64,000 nucleotides of DNA from positions 1 through 64,000 of the forward strand of contig RAYM01000023.1 in assembly GCA_003611805.1 (NCBI GenBank), read 5' to 3'. Positions 22,729 through 31,576 of the stretch are shown in pieces. The DNA comes from a bacterium 1xD42-87. Lineage in GTDB: Bacteria > Bacillota > Clostridia > Lachnospirales > Lachnospiraceae. Under the pieces are notes generated by a model. It did not search any database. It saw only the letters and a program-made list of their open reading frames with translations, and was not told the DNA's origin. How positions within the stretch are numbered: position 1 is the stretch's first letter; each line of letters starts with the position of its first letter. Made by a program: the position numbers and the translations under genes.

Positions 22729-23589
22729 ATGAGCGATAAGAAAACCCTTAAGAAGAAAAAAAAGACGAATCCGAATCTGCGGCTGATTAAGAATGGGGAT
22801 GTGGAAGAGCCGAAGAAGAAGCGGAGGCTCAGAAAGCATGGGGAAAGATCGGAAAAAATCCGCTTTGGAAAGACGAAGCGGTCGCTGATTCTGCTGACGG
22901 TCTTTCTTTCCCTTTTTCTGGTTCTCGGCGGCGGTTACTTCTATATTATCAATAATTATAAGGTGACGACAGTCCATGTGGACGGCAGCGTCCATTACAC
23001 GAACGAAGAGATTATGGAGATGGTGATGGGGGGCAGGTTTGGAGACAATTCCCTGTTTTTGTCTTTGAAGTACCGGGATAAAGGCATAGAGGGGGTCCCC
23101 TTTATTGAGACCATGGATGTGGACATCGAGGCGAAGGACACAATTCGGATTACGGTGTACGAGAAAGCGCTGGCGGGCTATGTCAGGTATCTGGGACGTT
23201 ATGTGTATTTTGACAAAGACGGTATTGTGGTGGAGACGTCCTTGGAGGAAACCGCCGGGATTCCGCAGGTGACGGGGCTTTCCTTCGACCATGTGATTCT
23301 GCATGAGCCGCTGCCGGTGGACAAGCCGGAGCTGTTTGACGAGATTCTGAATATTACCCAGCAGCTTGCGAAGTATTACCTCACGGCTGACAGGATCTAT
23401 TTCAACAGCGCCTATGAAGTGACGCTGTATTTCGGGGAGGCAAAGATTGCTCTGGGGAAAAACGAAGATATCGACGAAAAAATTATGAAACTGCAGTATA
23501 TTCTGCCGGATCTGCTGGGAAAAAGTGGTACTTTAGATATGCGTGAATACAGCGAGGATACGAAAACATACAGCTTTGAGCAAGATTAG
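22729..23589 (+). CDS. ftsQ: Cell division protein FtsQ/DivIB
   Basis: 286 residues. Highly basic cytoplasmic tail (residues 1-55), one membrane span (about 57-78, LILLTVFLSLFLVLGGGYFY), then an extracytoplasmic POTRA domain (VTTVHVDGSVHYTNEEI...) and the beta domain. It is a bitopic divisome scaffold protein working with FtsL and FtsB/DivIC. ATG 22729 has only a weak GGGGA ribosome binding site, downstream of a two-hairpin repeat. Confidence 0.88.
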   Translation: MSDKKTLKKKKKTNPNLRLIKNGDVEEPKKKRRLRKHGERSEKIRFGKTKRSLILLTVFLSLFLVLGGGYFYIINNYKVTTVHVDGSVHYTNEEIMEMVMGGRFGDNSLFLSLKYRDKGIEGVPFIETMDVDIEAKDTIRITVYEKALAGYVRYLGRYVYFDKDGIVVETSLEETAGIPQVTGLSFDHVILHEPLPVDKPELFDEILNITQQLAKYYLTADRIYFNSAYEVTLYFGEAKIALGKNEDIDEKIMKLQYILPDLLGKSGTLDMREYSEDTKTYSFEQD

Positions 23590-23723
23590 AGTGAAAAGTA
23601 GTGTGGAAAAATTGGTGCAAACGGAACAAAAAGAAAAAAATGGGTTGCGAAGTCCGGAAAATAATTATATGATAAAGTATATGATTGTGCATGGAGTATG
23701 TGGAAGTAGAAGGAGGAATCACC

Positions 23724-24929
23724 TTGCTTGAAATTAAGTCGAATGAAGCGGAGTCCGCTGCGAAAATTATCGTTGTCGGTGTCGGCGGCGCGGGCAATAA
23801 CGCTGTTAATAGAATGATAGATGAAGAGATAGACGGTGTGGAGTTTATCGGTATCAATACGGATAAACAGGCGTTGCAGCTTTGCAGGGCGACCAGATTG
23901 CTGCAGATCGGTGAAAAGCTTACCAAGGGGCTTGGCGCGGGCGCGAAGCCGGAGATCGGTGAGAAGGCTGCGGAGGAGAGTTCCGAGGAAGTGGCTCAGG
24001 CATTAAAGGGAGCGGACATGGTGTTTGTCACCTGTGGTATGGGCGGAGGCACGGGAACGGGCGCGGCGCCTGTTGTGGCTAAGCTTGCGAAGGATATGGG
24101 TATCCTGACCGTAGGCGTGGTGACGAAGCCCTTCCGATTTGAGGCGAAGGCGCGTATGACCAACGCGCTTGCCGGAATTGAAAAGATTAAGGATAATGTA
24201 GACACACTGATTGTGATTCCGAATGATAAGCTTCTTGAGATTGTGGACAGGCGTACCACTATGCCAGAGGCGCTTAAGAAAGCGGATGAGGTGCTGCAGC
24301 AGGCGGTACAGGGCATTACGGATCTGATCAATATGCCTGCGATTATCAATCTGGATTTTGCGGATGTACAGACTGTTATGAAGGACAAGGGTATCGCGCA
24401 TATCGGCATCGGCACCGGGAAAGGCGACGACAAAGCGGCGGAAGCGGCAAAGATGGCGGTGGAAAGCCCGCTGCTTGAGACGACCATCACCGGGGCGACC
24501 CATGTGATTATCAATGTTTCCGGCGATATTTCCCTTGCGGACGCGTCCGATGCTTCCGATTATGTGAGAAACCTGACGGGAGATGAGGTAAATATCATCT
24601 TCGGCGCGATGTATGATTCCAGTATGACAGACACCTGTAATGTTACCATTATCGCGACAGGCATTGAAGAGAAGGCGGGCAGACAGGGCGCAGGGCTCGG
24701 CTTTAAGAGCGGATACATAACCCCCACTTCCCTGCAGGGAAAGAGCTCGGTGGGAGCGGGGCTTAGCGCGTTTGCGGCGGCGAACATGGGACTGAAACAG
24801 CCGGTGGCACAGGGAGGACAGGCTAAGGCGCAGGCAGGACTCAAGCAGATCGGGATTCAGACAACCAACGATATCAAGAGTTCCGTGGAAGAGAAATCAC
24901 TGGATATCCCGAGCTTCTTACGTAAATAG
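23724..24929 (+). CDS. ftsZ: Cell division GTPase FtsZ
   Basis: 401 residues, tubulin homologue that forms the Z ring. GTP-binding signature GGGTGTG and T7 loop NLDFADV, N-terminal [14 protein letters not shown]-terminal tail DIPSFLRK binds FtsA/SepF-type partners. The start is TTG 23724 (LEIKSNEA) with GAAGGAGG at the right distance; the longer frame from 23685 lacks one. Followed by a strong terminator, so ftsZ ends the division run. Confidence 0.97.
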   Translation: MLEIKSNEAESAAKIIVVGVGGAGNNAVNRMIDEEIDGVEFIGINTDKQALQLCRATRLLQIGEKLTKGLGAGAKPEIGEKAAEESSEEVAQALKGADMVFVTCGMGGGTGTGAAPVVAKLAKDMGILTVGVVTKPFRFEAKARMTNALAGIEKIKDNVDTLIVIPNDKLLEIVDRRTTMPEALKKADEVLQQAVQGITDLINMPAIINLDFADVQTVMKDKGIAHIGIGTGKGDDKAAEAAKMAVESPLLETTITGATHVIINVSGDISLADASDASDYVRNLTGDEVNIIFGAMYDSSMTDTCNVTIIATGIEEKAGRQGAGLGFKSGYITPTSLQGKSSVGAGLSAFAAANMGLKQPVAQGGQAKAQAGLKQIGIQTTNDIKSSVEEKSLDIPSFLRK

Positions 24930-24957
24930 AATTTATGATAATATGAAAAGATATGAA

Positions 24958-24987
24958 ATACCACAGGAGAGTATCCTGTGGTATTTT
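24958..24987 (+). terminator. Terminator after ftsZ
   Basis: Perfect 11-bp stem ATACCACAGGA (24958-24968) and TCCTGTGGTAT (24974-24984), then T-rich bases. Confidence 0.88.
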
Positions 24988-24990
24988 AAT

Positions 24991-25026
24991 GCGCAGCCCC
25001 ATGCAGAGGAAGATAGCTCTTCCCTA
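24991..25026. repeat. Intergenic repeat, family B (short copy)
   Basis: GCGCAGCCCCATG (24991-25003) followed by GGAAGA/TCTTCC hairpin and CTACT; the same blocks occur in a longer hairpin at 53644-53727. Confidence 0.55.
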
Positions 25027-25053
25027 CTATATAGCACAGGAATAAAAGCTTTC

Positions 25054-25140
25054 TGCTCGAATTTTGCTGTTACTTGTCTGGAAAAATAGGGGAAATGCTC
25101 CCTGATTGTGACAGAATATGCGCCCGGTATTTCCTATAAT
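25054..25140 (+). promoter_or_regulatory. spoIIG-like promoter region with imperfect Spo0A boxes
   Basis: TATAAT (25135-25140) preceded by GTGACA (25108-25113) at an unusually long 21-base spacing, as in the Spo0A-activated B. subtilis spoIIG promoter (22 bases). Upstream are two partial 0A-like boxes, TGCTCGAA (25054-25061) and TTGTCTGG (25074-25081). Confidence 0.5.
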
Positions 25141-25164
25141 GAAAAGGAAATACGGAGGTGGAAT

Positions 25165-25977
25165 GTGTATTACAAATTATATATTGACAGAGTTTTCATC
25201 CTGCAGATGACGACTGATCTGTATCTGCTGTCCCTCGCCGGACAAATTATGCGGCGTACTGCCACGCGCCGGAAACTCTGGCTGGGAGCGGCGGTGGGAG
25301 CCGGGATGGGCTGCCTGTGTCTGATGCTGCCGGTTTTCACGGTAGGAGGCAGACTTCTGCTCGGTTCTGTGCCTGTCAGTATGTGTATGATGTGTCTCAC
25401 CTATCAGATACACGGTGTGCGCAGCCTTCTTAAAGCGTCTCTCCTGATGGCTGCCGCCGGCTTTTTTTTAGGCGGCGGTATGATATGGATTCTCAATCGC
25501 CTGAGAGCCGTTGTGAAGGGGAGTGGAAGTCTTTTCTTAACCCTGACGGCGGGCGCGCTGTCCTATCTGGCGCTGAGAGCCGTTTTGCAGTGGCTGTTGA
25601 AGAGGCGGGAGGACACTATGCGGACTGTGCGTGTTTATGTGCCATCGCTGGGACAGGAAATCCGCATAAGGGCGCTGGTGGATACGGGAAATCATCTGTC
25701 AGATCCCATGAGCGGCGCGCCGGTGAGCGTAATCAGCGGGAAAATCGCCCGCTGTATGACGTCATGTCTGTCTCGGGAAAAGTTTCACGCGGTTCCTTAC
25801 AGAAGCGTGGGGAAACAGGGCGGGATTCTCCCCGCCTACGAACTGCCGGAAATGCTGATAGAGGAAGCGGGAGGGACACTCAAAAGGGAACATGTCATAG
25901 TTGCGGTTTGTGATACGGGAATATCGGAGGAAAGTGACTACCAGATGATATTACACCCCGGGCTATTAGAAAACTAG
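25165..25977 (+). CDS. spoIIGA: Sporulation sigma-E processing peptidase SpoIIGA
   Basis: 270 residues from GTG 25165 ([11 protein letters not shown], the family's usual start) with GGAGGTG upstream. The N-terminal half has five hydrophobic spans; the C-terminal half is an aspartic-protease-like domain with Asp173 in [12 protein letters not shown]. It cleaves the pro-sequence of sigma-E at the forespore septum, presumably after a SpoIIR signal. Located immediately before sigE, as in Bacillus and Clostridia. Confidence 0.93.
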   Translation: MYYKLYIDRVFILQMTTDLYLLSLAGQIMRRTATRRKLWLGAAVGAGMGCLCLMLPVFTVGGRLLLGSVPVSMCMMCLTYQIHGVRSLLKASLLMAAAGFFLGGGMIWILNRLRAVVKGSGSLFLTLTAGALSYLALRAVLQWLLKRREDTMRTVRVYVPSLGQEIRIRALVDTGNHLSDPMSGAPVSVISGKIARCMTSCLSREKFHAVPYRSVGKQGGILPAYELPEMLIEEAGGTLKREHVIVAVCDTGISEESDYQMILHPGLLEN

Positions 25978-25988
25978 GAGGAAAAAAG

Positions 25989-26729
25989 ATGGTTTTAAAA
26001 GTGGCAATTCCCGGCAAGATTCAGTTTAAGATGGTTCACAGGGACCAGAAGTTCCTGATGACCAAACAGGGGGATATTCATTACATAGGAGGGGCAGAGG
26101 TTCTGCCGCCGCCTCTCGAAAGCGAAAGGGAAAATGAGATCATCAGTGATCTGGGAACGGAATATGAGGACGAGGCAAAATCGATTCTGATAGAACATAA
26201 CTTAAGACTGGTGGTGTACATAGCGAAAAAGTTTGACAATACAGGCGTGGGTGTGGAGGATCTGATTTCCATCGGCACGATCGGACTGATCAAGTCCATC
26301 AACACTTTTAATCCAGGCAAGAATATCAAACTGGCGACCTACGCTTCGCGCTGCATTGAGAATGAAATTCTGATGTACTTGAGGAGGAATAACAAGCATC
26401 GGATGGAAGTTTCCATCGATGAGCCCTTAAATGTGGACTGGGACGGCAATGAACTTTTACTTTCCGATATTCTGGGAACGGATGAGGATGTGATTTACAA
26501 GGACCTGGAGGATGAAGTGGAGAGGAAACTGCTGATCCGGGCGATCGCCAAACTGTCTGAGCGGGAGCAGACGATCATCCGCCTGCGCTTCGGAATCGGG
26601 AATGCGGAGGGGAAGGAGCTGACACAGAAGGAGGTGGCGGAACTGCTCGGAATTTCACAGTCCTATATTTCCAGACTGGAGAAAAAGATTATGCGGCGGC
26701 TGAAAAAGGAGATGAGTAAGGATAATTAA
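25989..26729 (+). CDS. sigE: RNA polymerase sporulation sigma factor sigma-E
   Basis: 246 residues. An N-terminal pro-region ends near [12 protein letters not shown], the typical SpoIIGA cleavage neighbourhood; then sigma-70 region 2 ([30 protein letters not shown]), region 3 and region 4.2 helix-turn-helix ([23 protein letters not shown]). Mother-cell-specific sigma factor of early sporulation. It follows spoIIGA by 11 bases, with AGGAGG overlapping the gap. Confidence 0.97.
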   Translation: MVLKVAIPGKIQFKMVHRDQKFLMTKQGDIHYIGGAEVLPPPLESERENEIISDLGTEYEDEAKSILIEHNLRLVVYIAKKFDNTGVGVEDLISIGTIGLIKSINTFNPGKNIKLATYASRCIENEILMYLRRNNKHRMEVSIDEPLNVDWDGNELLLSDILGTDEDVIYKDLEDEVERKLLIRAIAKLSEREQTIIRLRFGIGNAEGKELTQKEVAELLGISQSYISRLEKKIMRRLKKEMSKDN

Positions 26730-26832
26730 TGCCGAAATGCGTCGAATTGATCGGAGATTTGTTTGCTTTTTGTCTCTGGTGCGCGTATAATAAAAGTGGA
26801 ATTGCATGTTACATAGTTAGTATGGGGGACAA

Positions 26833-28827
26833 ATGAAAAAAATAATTTTGATTGTCGATGATGACAGACTGACGCTGTCCACGGCGCAGAAGCTCCTTGG
26901 GGGAGAGTACAAGGTGGTCGCCGTAAATTCGGGGAAACAGGCATTTAAGTATCTGGAGCGTCACATGCCGGATCTGATTCTTCTGGATATCAACATGCCG
27001 GAGATCGGCGGCTTTGAGGTGATGGCGACATTGCAGAAAGATCCGCGCTGGTGCAAAATTCCCGTGATCTTTCTGACGGCTGACCGCAGCGCTGAGACGG
27101 AGATCGAGTGTTTCCGCGTGGGTGCAAACGATTATATTGCCAAACCTTTTGAGCCGAATATTATGCAGAGCCGGATCAAAAGCACCATTGAGCTGGACGG
27201 TTATCGGAAGGATCTGCAGCGCAGACTGGACGAAAAGACGAAGGAGATGGAGCGCATCACGATTCAGGCGATTATGACGGTTGCCAATACGGTGGATGCG
27301 AAGGATGACTATACAAAAGGACACTCCATGCGGGTGGCAGCGTACTCTGAGCTCCTTGCACAGCGTCTGGGCTGGTCTGAGGAGGAGATTCAGAACATTT
27401 ATTATGTGGCGATGCTGCATGATGTGGGTAAGATTGGTGTGCCCGATGCCGTGCTCAACAAACCCTTTAAACTGACTGATTTGGAGTTCCGCCTGATCAA
27501 GGGGCATACCCTTGTGGGCGCTGAGATTTTAAACGACTTTAAGATGTTTCCCAATGTCAATGTGGGCGCGAAGTATCACCATGAGCGCTATGACGGAAAG
27601 GGATATCCGGAAGGATTAAAGGGAGAAAGCATTCCTCTGGTGGCGAGGGTGATCGGGCTGGTGGATTCCTACGACGCCATGACCAGCAACCGCGTGTACC
27701 GCAGGCGGCTGAACGACGATGTGGTCATGCAGGAACTGGAGAAAGGGAAGGGAAGCCAGTGGGATCCCGAGCTGGTAGATATTTTTGTGAATTTAATCAG
27801 AGAGGGCGCTCTGGAAAAAATGTGGATGCCTGAGGAAGATTTGGCGACGCCGATTTTCGACAGCGGAAAGATCGTGGGCATCACCATGGGCAATGAGGAC
27901 ATATTGGAGTCACCCGTCGATTATCTGACCGGGCTGCTCAGCAGACAGAAGGGAGAACATGACATCTCCTTAAGCCTGCGCGCAGAGGGTGGCGCTTTAA
28001 TGCTGATTGATCTGGATCACTTCCGCCAGATTAATGATGTGCACGGTCATCTGATGGGGGATTACGCTTTAAAGACGGTGGCTGATGTGCTGAGGGGAGT
28101 ATGTGAGAACGAGATTGCCTGCCGGACCGGCGGGGATGAGTTCCTGTATTATCTGCCGGGCGTGACGGACGAGGAAGTTGTCACGCGGAAGGTGGAAGGA
28201 CTTCTGGAAGCTTTCCGCCAAAAACAGGAGGAGACCGAGGTGCTGAAGGACGCGGAACTTTCCGTGGGCATCAGCATTTCCGGCACAGACGGAAGAGAGT
28301 TTGAGGAGCTTTACAGGAGAGCTGACAAGGCGCTCTATCTCGTGAAACAGAGCAGAGGGAACCATTACGGATTCTTCCAGAGATCCGGCATTCTGCGGAC
28401 GCCTGAACAGTCCCAGAGTGATCTGGATAAGATTATGGACGCAATCAAGAACCGGGAGACATACCAGGGAGCGTTCCAGGTGGATTACGACGAGTTCAAC
28501 CATGTGTATGATTTTGTGAAACATATGTCGGCGCGCAGCAAGAAGGAGACGCAGCTTCTGCTCTTTACCCTGTTTTCATCTACTGGCAGCGAGGTGAAAC
28601 TGGAGCGCATGGAGACCGCCATGCAATGCATGGAGCAGGCGATCTGCAAATCCCTGCGCGGCGTGGACGTGGGCGCGAGATACAGCAGTTCGCAGTTTCT
28701 GGTGATCCTTTTAGGCACGGAGCGGGAGAATGTGCGAGTGGTCACGGACCGTATCGTGCAGAATTATTTCAAGCTTTACGGGGAAAAGGATATCACGCTG
28801 ACTTATGATATTGCGAAGTTTGGGTGA
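26833..28827 (+). CDS. Response regulator with HD-GYP and GGDEF domains
   Basis: 664 residues. REC domain residues 1-120 (Asp52 in LILLDINMPE, Lys in AKPFEP), HD-GYP phosphodiesterase about 145-330 (HDVGKIG and HHERYDGKGYPEGL intact), GGDEF diguanylate cyclase about 375-515 (TGGDEF intact), and a C-terminal region that looks like a degenerate second cyclase-type fold. Both c-di-GMP synthesis and breakdown motifs are preserved, so it could be bifunctional and switched by phosphorylation; no partner kinase is adjacent. It lies between sigE and sigG, which are neighbours in Bacillus, suggesting a link between c-di-GMP and the sporulation decision, though this is inference. Preceded by a TATAAT-containing promoter near 26786-26791. 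Confidence 0.88.
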   Translation: MKKIILIVDDDRLTLSTAQKLLGGEYKVVAVNSGKQAFKYLERHMPDLILLDINMPEIGGFEVMATLQKDPRWCKIPVIFLTADRSAETEIECFRVGANDYIAKPFEPNIMQSRIKSTIELDGYRKDLQRRLDEKTKEMERITIQAIMTVANTVDAKDDYTKGHSMRVAAYSELLAQRLGWSEEEIQNIYYVAMLHDVGKIGVPDAVLNKPFKLTDLEFRLIKGHTLVGAEILNDFKMFPNVNVGAKYHHERYDGKGYPEGLKGESIPLVARVIGLVDSYDAMTSNRVYRRRLNDDVVMQELEKGKGSQWDPELVDIFVNLIREGALEKMWMPEEDLATPIFDSGKIVGITMGNEDILESPVDYLTGLLSRQKGEHDISLSLRAEGGALMLIDLDHFRQINDVHGHLMGDYALKTVADVLRGVCENEIACRTGGDEFLYYLPGVTDEEVVTRKVEGLLEAFRQKQEETEVLKDAELSVGISISGTDGREFEELYRRADKALYLVKQSRGNHYGFFQRSGILRTPEQSQSDLDKIMDAIKNRETYQGAFQVDYDEFNHVYDFVKHMSARSKKETQLLLFTLFSSTGSEVKLERMETAMQCMEQAICKSLRGVDVGARYSSSQFLVILLGTERENVRVVTDRIVQNYFKLYGEKDITLTYDIAKFG

Positions 28828-28928
28828 GAACCGATGTGAAAGAAGATAGGGGATAGAAGAATGTGGGATTCTTCTGTCCCTTGTTTGTTTGGTGTCGGAT
28901 ATATGGATGGAAAGATTGGGGGAAACTT

Positions 28929-29219
28929 ATGGGACAGATCAATTTACAATTTCATGCCCGACGAAAGGAAACGGAGTTGTTTGAATCCAGCATGGGGGTT
29001 GTATCAGATGACACGATTGACGCTTTATGGGAAAAAGTGATTAGGCAATTTAAAAAAGGATTACTGAAAGGCGCCTATGTCGTAACGCCGAATGGGAATA
29101 GTAGATATTATCCCGGGCATTGGTACACACAGGGCGCAAAAGATGCGTATGAAAAGGGCGTAAGGATTAAGCCGTTGGCCGGATGGAATCAATATATACT
29201 GAAAAGGGAAAGCGAATGA
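28929..29219 (+). CDS. Unknown protein (96 aa)
   Basis: Start at ATG 28929 behind GGGGGA; the longer frame from 28863 has no ribosome binding site. Soluble, mixed alpha/beta, ending with aromatic-rich VTPNGNSRYYPGHWYTQGAKDAYEKG. No family recognised. Part of a short run of unknown small genes between the c-di-GMP gene and a toxin-antitoxin pair. Confidence 0.5.
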   Translation: MGQINLQFHARRKETELFESSMGVVSDDTIDALWEKVIRQFKKGLLKGAYVVTPNGNSRYYPGHWYTQGAKDAYEKGVRIKPLAGWNQYILKRESE

Positions 29220-29260
29220 AGAAATTGGCGGAGCTGTTTTGGTAGATAATAGGGAATATT

Positions 29261-29512
29261 TTGAAACGAGATTGGGACAGAAAAATGATTTATCAGAAGC
29301 TGCAATCAGGGAAACAAGTGGGAACTGATAAAAGAATAGATAAAAGCGGTGTTTTTTATTGGTATTCCTATGCCGTACAGAAGGTGGATGATTATTATGT
29401 TGTCTACGAATGTGAAATAGCAGAGGATATATTGCTGATCTGCAAGAGCTTTTTTGCAGAAGATAATATTGACAGTTTCAGACAGGGATTGGGAAATAAC
29501 GATGAGATTTAA
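29261..29512 (+). CDS. Unknown protein (83 aa)
   Basis: TTG start (29261) with AGGGAA upstream, or ATG 29285 with none. Contains GVFYWYSYAVQKVDDYYVVYECE, a beta-rich pattern. Its stop overlaps the start of the next gene, so both are probably translated together. No family recognised. Confidence 0.45.
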   Translation: MKRDWDRKMIYQKLQSGKQVGTDKRIDKSGVFYWYSYAVQKVDDYYVVYECEIAEDILLICKSFFAEDNIDSFRQGLGNNDEI

Positions 29513-29777
29513 GTTAGACACAAACTATTCGGGGGAGGAAATGCGGTTTTTAGAGGAACATAGCTGTAAAATCCTTTCCGAAATAAAACTCTCAAAAACT
29601 AAATTTTCTGAGTATGAAATACCCCGCCGGATGTTCGTCTATGGAGGCGTTTATATCGCGGAAATTATGGATGATGAAACCGGCAGTCTGGTATGGGCGG
29701 TTTTGTCAAAATGGAAGGGCATCTATCATTTTTCGACTTATTATGCGAGTCTGGAAGCGCTGGAACGGGGGATGTAG
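29502..29777 (+). CDS. Unknown protein (91 aa), partly duplicated downstream
   Basis: ATG 29502 overlaps the end of the upstream frame. The C-terminal half (IPRRMFVYGGVYIAEIMDDE...) is repeated almost exactly at 30428-30564 after the toxin-antitoxin pair. No domain recognised; the strand-rich pattern resembles small immunity-like proteins, but this is a guess. Confidence 0.5.
   Translation: MRFKLDTNYSGEEMRFLEEHSCKILSEIKLSKTKFSEYEIPRRMFVYGGVYIAEIMDDETGSLVWAVLSKWKGIYHFSTYYASLEALERGM
29617..29753 (+). repeat. 137-bp direct repeat, copy 1
   Basis: Aligns to 30428-30564 without gaps and with four differences. Lies in the 3' half of the 91-residue gene. Confidence 0.93.
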
Positions 29778-29822
29778 ACAGGATATGGAAAAGAATACTA
29801 TTTGACTAAGACATAAAAACAG

Positions 29823-29883
29823 TTGACTTGTATATAATAGCAACATATAATAAAAGTACGATAAATAGTACTGTTTCAAGTAC
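29823..29883 (+). promoter_or_regulatory. Promoter and GTAC-repeat operator of the Phd/YoeB pair
   Basis: TTGACT (29823-29828), 17 bases, TATAAT (29846-29851). Three GTAC motifs at 29856, 29868 and 29880, exactly 12 bases apart, lie just after the -10, fitting an operator bound by the antitoxin or toxin-antitoxin complex. Confidence 0.72.
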
Positions 29884-29898
29884 AGGAAGAGGTGCTTT

Positions 29899-30156
29899 AT
29901 GATTGCAACGAAACAGATGGATTTAAGAGCAAATATAAAAAAATATTTTGATATAGCATTTAATGGTGAGCCGGTGATTGTGTCACGTAAAGAAAATAAA
30001 AATGTTGTTATCATTTCAGAAACGGAATATAACGAATTGGCGAAAGCCAGACAGAATGCCGAGTATTTGACAAAATTGAACAGAGCGGATGAACAGATCA
30101 AAAATGGACAGGTAGTTACGAAAACGATGGATGAGCTTCTGGCAATGGAGGAATAA
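29899..30156 (+). CDS. Antitoxin of the Phd/YefM family
   Basis: 85 residues; N-terminal DNA-binding fold of the Phd/YefM type (IATKQMDLRANIKKYFDIAFNGEPVIVSR, then VVIISETEYNEL), flexible acidic C-terminus that would wrap and neutralise the toxin. Ribosome binding site AGAGGTG. Autorepressor of the operon by family analogy. It ends 3 bases before the toxin start. Confidence 0.9.
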   Translation: MIATKQMDLRANIKKYFDIAFNGEPVIVSRKENKNVVIISETEYNELAKARQNAEYLTKLNRADEQIKNGQVVTKTMDELLAMEE

Positions 30157-30159
30157 TCT

Positions 30160-30423
30160 ATGAAGATTACTTTTGCGGAAGAAGGATGGAGTGAATATCT
30201 CTATTGGCAGATTCAGGATAAAAAGGTCTTAAAGAAGATAAATCAATTGTTACAAAGCATAGAACGAGACGGAGCGATGCAGGGGATAGGAAAGCCTGAA
30301 CCTTTGAGATATGGAAAATCGGGATCATTTAGCAGGAGAATAGATGAGGCAAATCGTCTTGTTTACGAGATTTCAGATAATCAAATAATTGTGAAATCTT
30401 GTAAGGGCCATTATAGTGATTAG
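30160..30423 (+). CDS. yoeB: Toxin of the YoeB/Txe family
   Basis: 87 residues, RelE-superfamily mRNA interferase acting on the ribosome A site. Family residues visible: Glu47 (GKPEPLR), Arg66 (ANRLVYE), His84 and Tyr85 (KGHY) at the C-terminus. Translationally coupled to the Phd/YefM antitoxin. The pair lies between two 137-bp direct repeats, suggesting arrival as a cassette or by a duplication event. Confidence 0.92.
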   Translation: MKITFAEEGWSEYLYWQIQDKKVLKKINQLLQSIERDGAMQGIGKPEPLRYGKSGSFSRRIDEANRLVYEISDNQIIVKSCKGHYSD

Positions 30424-30427
30424 GGAC

Positions 30428-30579
30428 AAATACCCCGCCGGATGTTCGTCTATGGAGGTGTTTATATTGCGGAAATTATGGATGATGAAACCGGCAGTCT
30501 GGTATGGGCGGTTCTGTCAAAATGGAAGGGCATCTATCATTTTTCGGCTTATTATGCGAGTCTGAAAAATGTGATTTGA
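30428..30579 (+). pseudogene. Duplicated 3' fragment of the 91-residue gene
   Basis: Contains direct repeat copy 2 (30428-30564). The frame IPRRMFVYGGVYIAEIM... is open to a stop at 30577-30579 but has no own start context. It begins directly after the YoeB stop codon. Confidence 0.8.
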
Positions 30580-30605
30580 CCGGGAGAGGGGGAGCCCCTC
30601 CCGGT
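30579..30605. terminator. Convergent terminator between the duplicated fragment and sigG
   Basis: GC-rich stem ACCGGGAG (30579-30586) with CTCCCGGT (30598-30605), serving plus-strand transcripts and, 3 bases from its stop codon, sigG on the minus strand; T-runs are short on both sides. Confidence 0.6.
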
Positions 30606-30608
30606 TTC

Positions 30609-31388
30609 TTACGCCGTCAGATACAGCCGCATAGTCTTAAGAGCATTCTTCTCAAGCCTTGACACCTGCGCCTGCGAGATGCCGATTTTTTCGGCGACTT
30701 CCATCTGTGTTTTCCCCTCGAAGAAACGCAGGGAGATGATCTCATATTCCCGTTTGGTCAGTTTTTTCATGGCTTCTGTCAGGGAAATATGCTCCACCCA
30801 GACCTCCTCGCCATTTTTCTTGTCGCTGATCTGGTCCATCACATAGAGCGTGTCGCCGCCGTCGGTGTAGACAGGTTCGTAAAGGCTTAGGGGGCTCTGG
30901 ATGGCGTCCAAGGCATAGACGATATCCTCCTTGGGAATGCCGATTTCCGTGGCAATTTCCGTGACGGTAGGTTCGCGGGAGTTGGTTCGGGTCAGGTGCT
31001 CCTTGGCGTAGATCGCCTTGTAGGCGGTGTCCTTTAAGGAGCGGGAAACCCGTATGGAGTTGGCGTCGCGGAGATAACGTCTGATCTCCCCGACGATCAT
31101 AGGTACAGCATAGGTACTGAACTTTACATTGAGAGAGCTGTCAAAGTTGTCGATTGCTTTAATCAGTCCGACGCAGCCGATCTGGAAAAGATCGTCCACA
31201 TTTTCGCTGCTGGAGTGAAAGCGTTTGATCACGCTTAAGACGAGGCGGAGATTGCCGTTGATATATGCCATTCGTGCTTCCTGATCGCCTTCTTCAATTC
31301 TTTTAAACAATTCTTCTTTTTCCGCATTTTTTAATAGCGGCAGTTTGGCAGTGTTGACGCCGCAGATTTCTACTTTTCCCTGTACCAT
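30609..31388 (-). CDS. sigG: RNA polymerase sporulation sigma factor sigma-G
   Basis: 259 residues from ATG 31388 (MVQGKVEICGVNTAKLP, the usual SigG start) with GGGTGGT upstream. Sigma-70 region 2 (NLRLVLSVIKRF, DDLFQIGCVGLIKAIDNFD), region 3 and 4.2 helix-turn-helix (KTQMEVAEKIGISQAQVSRLEK) are complete. Forespore sigma factor after engulfment. Oriented opposite to sigE, unlike the spoIIGA-sigE-sigG order of Bacillus. A sigma-F/G-like promoter is present upstream. Confidence 0.96.
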   Translation of the reverse strand: MVQGKVEICGVNTAKLPLLKNAEKEELFKRIEEGDQEARMAYINGNLRLVLSVIKRFHSSSENVDDLFQIGCVGLIKAIDNFDSSLNVKFSTYAVPMIVGEIRRYLRDANSIRVSRSLKDTAYKAIYAKEHLTRTNSREPTVTEIATEIGIPKEDIVYALDAIQSPLSLYEPVYTDGGDTLYVMDQISDKKNGEEVWVEHISLTEAMKKLTKREYEIISLRFFEGKTQMEVAEKIGISQAQVSRLEKNALKTMRLYLTA

Positions 31389-31438
31389 GACGCTACCACC
31401 CTTTCGTGTAAGTTTTGTTTTCTTTTTTTGTATGTAAC

Positions 31439-31468
31439 AAGCATGTGCGATTCGGGGGAAATTATTCA
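31439..31468 (-). promoter_or_regulatory. Candidate sigma-F/sigma-G promoter of sigG
   Basis: Minus strand TGAATA (31468-31463), 17 bases, CATGCTT (31445-31439), close to the sigma-G consensus TGAATA-17/18-CATACTA. Compatible with autoregulation. Confidence 0.5.
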
Positions 31469-31576
31469 CAAAATCTTAAGAAAAAACGGTGGATAAGATT
31501 TTACAAACAGGAACTTTTTTGATACCATAGTCTATGGACAAAATTTAAGACATAAGATAAACGAGGAGTGATGGTT

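Noticed and set aside
23543..23731. 62-codon frame between ftsQ and ftsZ
   Set aside because: It overlaps the end of ftsQ and the ftsZ ribosome binding site, lacks its own, and has no conserved features.
18073..24514. Long minus-strand frames opposite mraY, murD, ftsW, murA and ftsZ (up to 293 codons)
   Set aside because: Shadows of GC-rich coding sequence on the plus strand; unlikely composition, no start signals.
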